64,000 nt of DNA from DATCYX01 sp963714425 (GTDB lineage: Bacteria; Chloroflexota; Anaerolineae; Anaerolineales; UBA4823). The stretch is taken from contig CAVQOI010000004.1 of the NCBI GenBank assembly GCA_963714425.1, positions 62,001 through 126,000 of the forward strand, given 5' to 3'. Below the pieces are notes generated by a model that saw nothing but the letters and a program-made list of their open reading frames with translations, searched no databases and was not told where the DNA came from. Shown here one piece after another: positions 60,747 to 64,000 of this stretch. The translations under genes were made by a program, and so were the position numbers. Position 1 is the stretch's first letter; each line of letters starts with the position of its first letter.

Positions 60747-62357
60747 CTAAAACCCCTCGCCATCGATTTGCTCCAGCGGGTCTGCTGCCCGTATGACCAG
60801 AGGCGGGGCGGTGAGGCTCCAGGGCAGTGGATCGAGCACGGCGCACAGGGCCGCTGAGAGGATCCAATCATCGTGCACCAGTTCCCCGGTGGATGCATCG
60901 CGCAAGCCGTCAGGCACGCCCCATCTCATTTTGCGCTCAGGGCCGGGGGTGATCTCCATCTGGCAGTTTGAAAGTTGCAAACCAAAAGCAGCACGCTGCC
61001 CGTCCACCTGTGCGTAATCCTTAAACCTGCCAGCTTCGACCACGCTCAAAAAATCCCACCCCAGCCTGGATTTGGTAGCACTGTTGAAGACGAAAGGGAT
61101 TACCCTCCCCGGCAACACTTTCTCCAGGAAAGAGGCCAGCCCGGCGCCTACACCTGTGGCGTCGATGACCAGGTAGCGAGCTTTCCAATGCTCCGCCTGG
61201 GCTTTGAGGACAGCGTACAGTCCAGAATGCTTCACCCCCACCCAGTCGCGGCGCTCCGCCACGCGATAGGTGGGCGCTTTCACCAGGTCATCAGCCAGGC
61301 TGGACAGATCCACCTCAACGACGGTAAGGACAGTGCTGTCGCGCCCTGGGTTAGCTAGACGCGCTTCCATCCCCAGCTGCAGGCTTTCATCTTGCACTCC
61401 CTCATCTTCACCAGCCACATCGACCAGCATGGCATACAGCTGCCCGGTGCGCGGCGCAGCCTGCCGTGGGTGACTCCCCTGCATAAGCGCCACGCGGCGC
61501 TCGGGGAACATGCCGGACTCAGCGTCGATCGCTTCGGAGAAATACTGCGTGCGGATCATGGGGTGAAGGCGACCAAGCTTGGCGATTTCTCCCTCGACGA
61601 ATTTCTTGTAAGCAGGCACTTCCGCACCAACCTGGTCGGCAGTCAGGACGAAGGCACGACGACGCACAAAAAGCCCTGCCTGCCTGGGTTCGCCGGCAGA
61701 CGAAGCTTCCAGGATGTCTTGACGCTCGGCTTCTAGGGCAGCACGCAATTCACGAGCTAGCAGCGTGCGGGAGGTCCAGGCTGTGCCCCAGAAGACGCGC
61801 GTGGCGTTGGTGCTGGCTGCCATGGGAGCGATGTCTCGGTCGAACTTAGAGATCAGCACATCCTGGGCTTCATCGACCTCCAGAAAGTGCGAGGCTGTGG
61901 CACCAACGATGTGCGCCTCTGGCGATCCCGACAGGAAGAAGATGCGCGCTGAGCCAACCCGGTAGACGTAGCCGGACTCCTTCACCCAAGCGTCTTTGGT
62001 AGCCGCGTTGCGCTTCAGGACGCGCTCCAGCCGCCGCATGGCGTTCAGCGACTGGGGCTTCCAGGTCGGTGAGACTTTGACCATCTCGGCATCCTGTTCT
62101 CTGAACAGGACCAAAAGATAGGCTTCGATCTGGGCCTGTAATTCGTTTTTTCCTGACTGGCGCGGAAAGATAACTGCAATAGTATCGCCGCGCTTCTCCA
62201 TGACCAACTCGACAACCGTAATGGCTACCTGCTGTTGGTATTGGCGTAGCTCACGCCCAGAGGCTTGATTGCAGAAAAGCATGAAATCGGTCATAAGCGA
62301 TCTGGAGGCAAGTATTCTCTTTGAAGTGTTACGATTGCTCTTACGGCGGGCACTCAC
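60747..62357 (-). CDS. phage terminase large subunit
   Basis: The DNA packaging motor and nuclease, 536 residues. Walker A is IFPRQSGKNELQ, Walker B is FLEVDEAQDV, the coupling motif is FWGTAWTS, and the RNase H-like nuclease has Asp residues in MLVDVAGED, VIDATGVGAG and HDDWILSAAL. The GTG start overlaps the stop of the small subunit gene by four bases. A gap of 76 bases follows before the protease-capsid gene. Confidence 0.9.
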   Translation of the reverse strand: MSARRKSNRNTSKRILASRSLMTDFMLFCNQASGRELRQYQQQVAITVVELVMEKRGDTIAVIFPRQSGKNELQAQIEAYLLVLFREQDAEMVKVSPTWKPQSLNAMRRLERVLKRNAATKDAWVKESGYVYRVGSARIFFLSGSPEAHIVGATASHFLEVDEAQDVLISKFDRDIAPMAASTNATRVFWGTAWTSRTLLARELRAALEAERQDILEASSAGEPRQAGLFVRRRAFVLTADQVGAEVPAYKKFVEGEIAKLGRLHPMIRTQYFSEAIDAESGMFPERRVALMQGSHPRQAAPRTGQLYAMLVDVAGEDEGVQDESLQLGMEARLANPGRDSTVLTVVEVDLSSLADDLVKAPTYRVAERRDWVGVKHSGLYAVLKAQAEHWKARYLVIDATGVGAGLASFLEKVLPGRVIPFVFNSATKSRLGWDFLSVVEAGRFKDYAQVDGQRAAFGLQLSNCQMEITPGPERKMRWGVPDGLRDASTGELVHDDWILSAALCAVLDPLPWSLTAPPLVIRAADPLEQIDGEGF

Positions 62358-62725
62358 TTGAAACCTTTCTGGATAGCAATCTCGTCTAATACCTGGGAGA
62401 GTGCAGATTGGGCTTCATCTGGGGCTGTATCCAGCTCTTTCTGTGCTCGCAACAGCCGCGCCAGACGGTCGCCTGCCGAGCTGATCCTGTCCAACGCCCT
62501 CAGCAAAGCCGGCAGCTCCAACCCAGGGTCAGCAGTAAGCTCTGCGGCGCGGCGCAGCAACCGATGCAATAACGCGATCACCTCTTCCAGGCCTGCGTCC
62601 TCCTCCACCTGGCGCAGGCGCTGCGAATAAAAGCCATGCTTGATGGCGTTGGTATTGCCCGGCTGGGCGCCGCGCTTGCGCGATTTACGCGCTTTGCGGG
62701 TCAAAATATGCGAATCGCTCTCCAT
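62354..62725 (-). CDS. probable terminase small subunit
   Basis: A 123-residue helical protein. The start has a basic region (RKARKSRKRGAQPGNTNAIK then HGFYS), a motif often found at the N-terminus of small terminase or similar DNA-binding proteins, followed by two or three helices with LLHRLLRRAAEL and LARLLRAQKELD. It overlaps the terL start and is the first gene of the block. AAAGGAG precedes the ATG by about 13 bases. Confidence 0.7.
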   Translation of the reverse strand: MESDSHILTRKARKSRKRGAQPGNTNAIKHGFYSQRLRQVEEDAGLEEVIALLHRLLRRAAELTADPGLELPALLRALDRISSAGDRLARLLRAQKELDTAPDEAQSALSQVLDEIAIQKGFK

Positions 62726-62905
62726 CTAAACCGGCGCTCCTTTCTCGATCATCCTCGCTCTCCGGGGCTTCCCACTAACTACCAGGTCGCCGAACCGGGA
62801 ATCCCCGGAGGCATGTGGAGGCTGACCCGATACGGATGCGGAAAAGCGGCAAAGGTTTGGGTGGTAAAGTGGGGGCGCTTCGCCTCCATACCGGGCTACA
62901 ATTGC

Positions 62906-62934
62906 ATAATACAGAACAATTGTTCTAAAATCAA
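62906..62934 (-). promoter_or_regulatory. promoter of the terminase-capsid operon
   Basis: On the minus strand TTGATT (62934-62929), 17 bases and TATTAT (62911-62906). The leader to the terS ATG at 62725 would be about 175 bases. The spacer is almost filled by the palindrome at 62913-62926. Confidence 0.65.
62913..62926. promoter_or_regulatory. LexA-like operator (A-GAAC-AATT-GTTC-T)
   Basis: A perfect 14-base palindrome with the GAAC-N4-GTTC core of LexA boxes in Gram-positive bacteria. It lies exactly between -35 and -10 of the promoter, where a bound repressor would block transcription. No lexA gene is in the window. Confidence 0.6.
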
Positions 62935-63165
62935 GTGGTTAAAGGCCATATCCCCCAAAATATCCCCCATTTTTGCACGTTTTTTCGTGAAGACGAGATA
63001 GCTTGACTAAGCGCCAGACGCCAAAAGCGCTCGTGAAAGCTGGTTCAGACGCGTATCCCCCTTAGCGGGTAACCCGCATCTTCACTTTGCCAGGCTCTTA
63101 GAAATGTGCCTACAAAACGACAAATCTATATAGATATCGAACATTGAGTAGCTTGCGAAAATAAT

Positions 63166-63196
63166 GAACTCCCCTCCTTCGTCAGGAGGGGAGTTC
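63166..63196 (-). terminator. intrinsic terminator of the PpiC-type foldase gene
   Basis: A perfect 12-bp GC-rich stem (63166-63177 with 63185-63196) with loop of 7, followed on the minus strand by ATTATTTTC. It lies about 65 bases after the foldase stop. Confidence 0.82.
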
Positions 63197-63260
63197 AGAT
63201 TCACCATAAAGAGTGAGTTAGTACTGCAACAAGCAGTACAGATAGGTAGGAACGGGTTGT

Positions 63261-64000
63261 TTATTGCTCGTTTTCAGCAGGTGGAGGTACCTGTAACTGT
63301 TGCTGCTGTAATTGCTGCAGGAAAGCCTCTAGCTCTGCGGGGAATGCCGGTTCGGTGGGGACACGCTCCTGCCAGATATCGCGAATTTCAACCTCGGATT
63401 GGTCGCGCTGCTCCTGGAGCCATTCCCCAAATTTTGTCTGTCGTAACTGGTCATACTCTGTTGGAGTGAGCGAGCGCATCTCGTGCCCAAGCACCTGGAT
63501 AATATGCACACCAAAGCTGGTTGTCACCGGTCCACTGGTTTCACCTGCTTCTAAAGCGAAGGCAGCGTCTTCAAACTCCGCCACCATGCGACCGCGTCCA
63601 AACCAGCCCAGGTCACCACTGTTATCCTTATTGCTTTCATCAGTTGAAAACAGCGCTGCCAGTTGTGACCAATCCTCGCCATCTTCAAGCCTTGCCAGCA
63701 CGAGGTCTGCTGTGGCTTCGTCTGGCACCAGGATATGCCGTGCCCATACCTGCTCCTCCTCAGGAGCCAGATCCATGTCTGCAAGCACCGCATCCATGAC
63801 CTTCTCCCGGTACAGTTGGCTTTCGATCACCTTGCGGACATCCTTCTCGGTAAACCCGACCAACTCATTCAGACGTTGGACAGTCTCATCCAGGAGATTT
63901 TGGAATCCTTCCAGAGTGTACTCGGTGGGTGTTGCGGTGGGAGCTTCTGTCGGAGTAATGGATGGCACCAGCGTAGGTGTAGGGATTGAAGTGGTTGTGG
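63261..64000 (-). CDS. PpiC/SurA-type peptidyl-prolyl isomerase (5' end outside the window)
   Basis: The visible part (about 246 codons) starts in a Pro/Thr-rich linker (TPTEAPTATPTE), continues with a helical region (LNELVGFTEKDVRKVIESQL), then a parvulin domain with ARHILVPDEATADLVLARL, DLGWFGRGRMVAEFEDAAF and TSFGVHIIQVLGHE. It ends with a Gln-rich tail. It helps folding of exported proteins. The frame is open to the window end; the GTG at 63968 is not the true start because the low-complexity linker continues upstream of it. Confidence 0.85.
   Translation of the reverse strand, partial: TTTSIPTPTLVPSITPTEAPTATPTEYTLEGFQNLLDETVQRLNELVGFTEKDVRKVIESQLYREKVMDAVLADMDLAPEEEQVWARHILVPDEATADLVLARLEDGEDWSQLAALFSTDESNKDNSGDLGWFGRGRMVAEFEDAAFALEAGETSGPVTTSFGVHIIQVLGHEMRSLTPTEYDQLRQTKFGEWLQEQRDQSEVEIRDIWQERVPTEPAFPAELEAFLQQLQQQQLQVPPPAENEQ

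Larger units (their letters stand above)
62726..63165. other. leader region of the virus-derived block and right flank
   Basis: No convincing gene. It holds the promoter and LexA-like box at 62906-62934, a tandem word ATATCCCCCAAA (62949-62972), a GCGGGTAACCCGC palindrome near 63065 and a 12-bp palindrome ATCTATATAGAT (63124-63135). No integrase, excisionase or attachment-site duplication was found. Confidence 0.5.

Noticed and set aside
62636..63001. Plus-strand open frame of 121 codons at the right edge of the virus-derived block
   Set aside because: No recognisable domain; it runs antisense through the start of terS and across the promoter and LexA-like box.

Overview
The window looks like a chromosome piece from a Chloroflexota bacterium of the Anaerolineae type. 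This is inferred from gene content and style: a NuoB / NuoC-D fusion / NuoI cluster, a two-gene 2-oxoacid:ferredoxin oxidoreductase with fused gamma-alpha subunit, MoxR-DUF58-VWA genes, and mreBCD-mrdA-minCDE-rodA in one run. No 16S gene is present, so the assignment is a judgement. Base composition is moderate, with AT-rich promoter gaps.

Layout. 1-7 kb: gene debris, a PPDK/PEP-synthase regulatory kinase, two overlapping membrane protein genes, a MATE-like transporter and a single-chain E1 alpha-beta 2-oxoacid dehydrogenase. 7.1-9.8 kb: a collapsed phenylacetyl-CoA epoxygenase locus (the N-terminus of PaaA joined to PaaD, with two in-frame stops), then EthD, NUDIX and aldo/keto reductase genes. 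9.75-15.1 kb (minus strand): a four-gene set that resembles the Bacillus ComQXPA quorum-sensing system. It holds a 70-residue precursor ending in Gly-Gly-Trp-Asn-Arg, a ComQ-like isoprenyl synthase, a ComP-like kinase (TM, PDZ, multi-TM, GAF, PAS, HisKA) with reading-frame breaks, and a receiver/HD-GYP response regulator. A strong promoter lies upstream. This is the most interesting part of the window.

15-29 kb: a metallo-hydrolase, a zinc-ribbon peptide and a class III-like sirtuin; then on the minus strand korAB with an FCD regulator, a periplasmic-binding-fold protein without signal peptide, an M20 amidohydrolase and a RicT/PSP1 protein; then iscX-nuoB-nuoCD-nuoI-mrp, which puts the peripheral arm of complex I together with Fe-S assembly factors. 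It faces a divergent SufR-like Fe-S regulator across a shared promoter region with a palindrome. 29-35 kb: a SnoaL-like protein, an HtrA-type protease and a MoxR/DUF58/VWA cluster. 35-50 kb: glmS, the cell-shape and division-site cluster, gltX and glnS with a tRNA-Gln(CUG), and a SHMT-fold enzyme.

50-62.7 kb (all minus strand): a virus-derived block with TerS, TerL, a prohead protease fused to the major capsid protein, small structural proteins, portal, a 111-residue protein and a PolB2-like family B DNA polymerase. No integrase, tape measure, tail sheath or lysin is recognisable. Its gaps are filled with a short palindromic repeat family (CCTGCC-nnn-GGCAGG). These repeats also occur inside the capsid fusion and the polymerase gene. 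A promoter with a LexA-like GAAC-N4-GTTC box between -35 and -10 precedes the block. The window ends in a truncated PpiC-type foldase gene.
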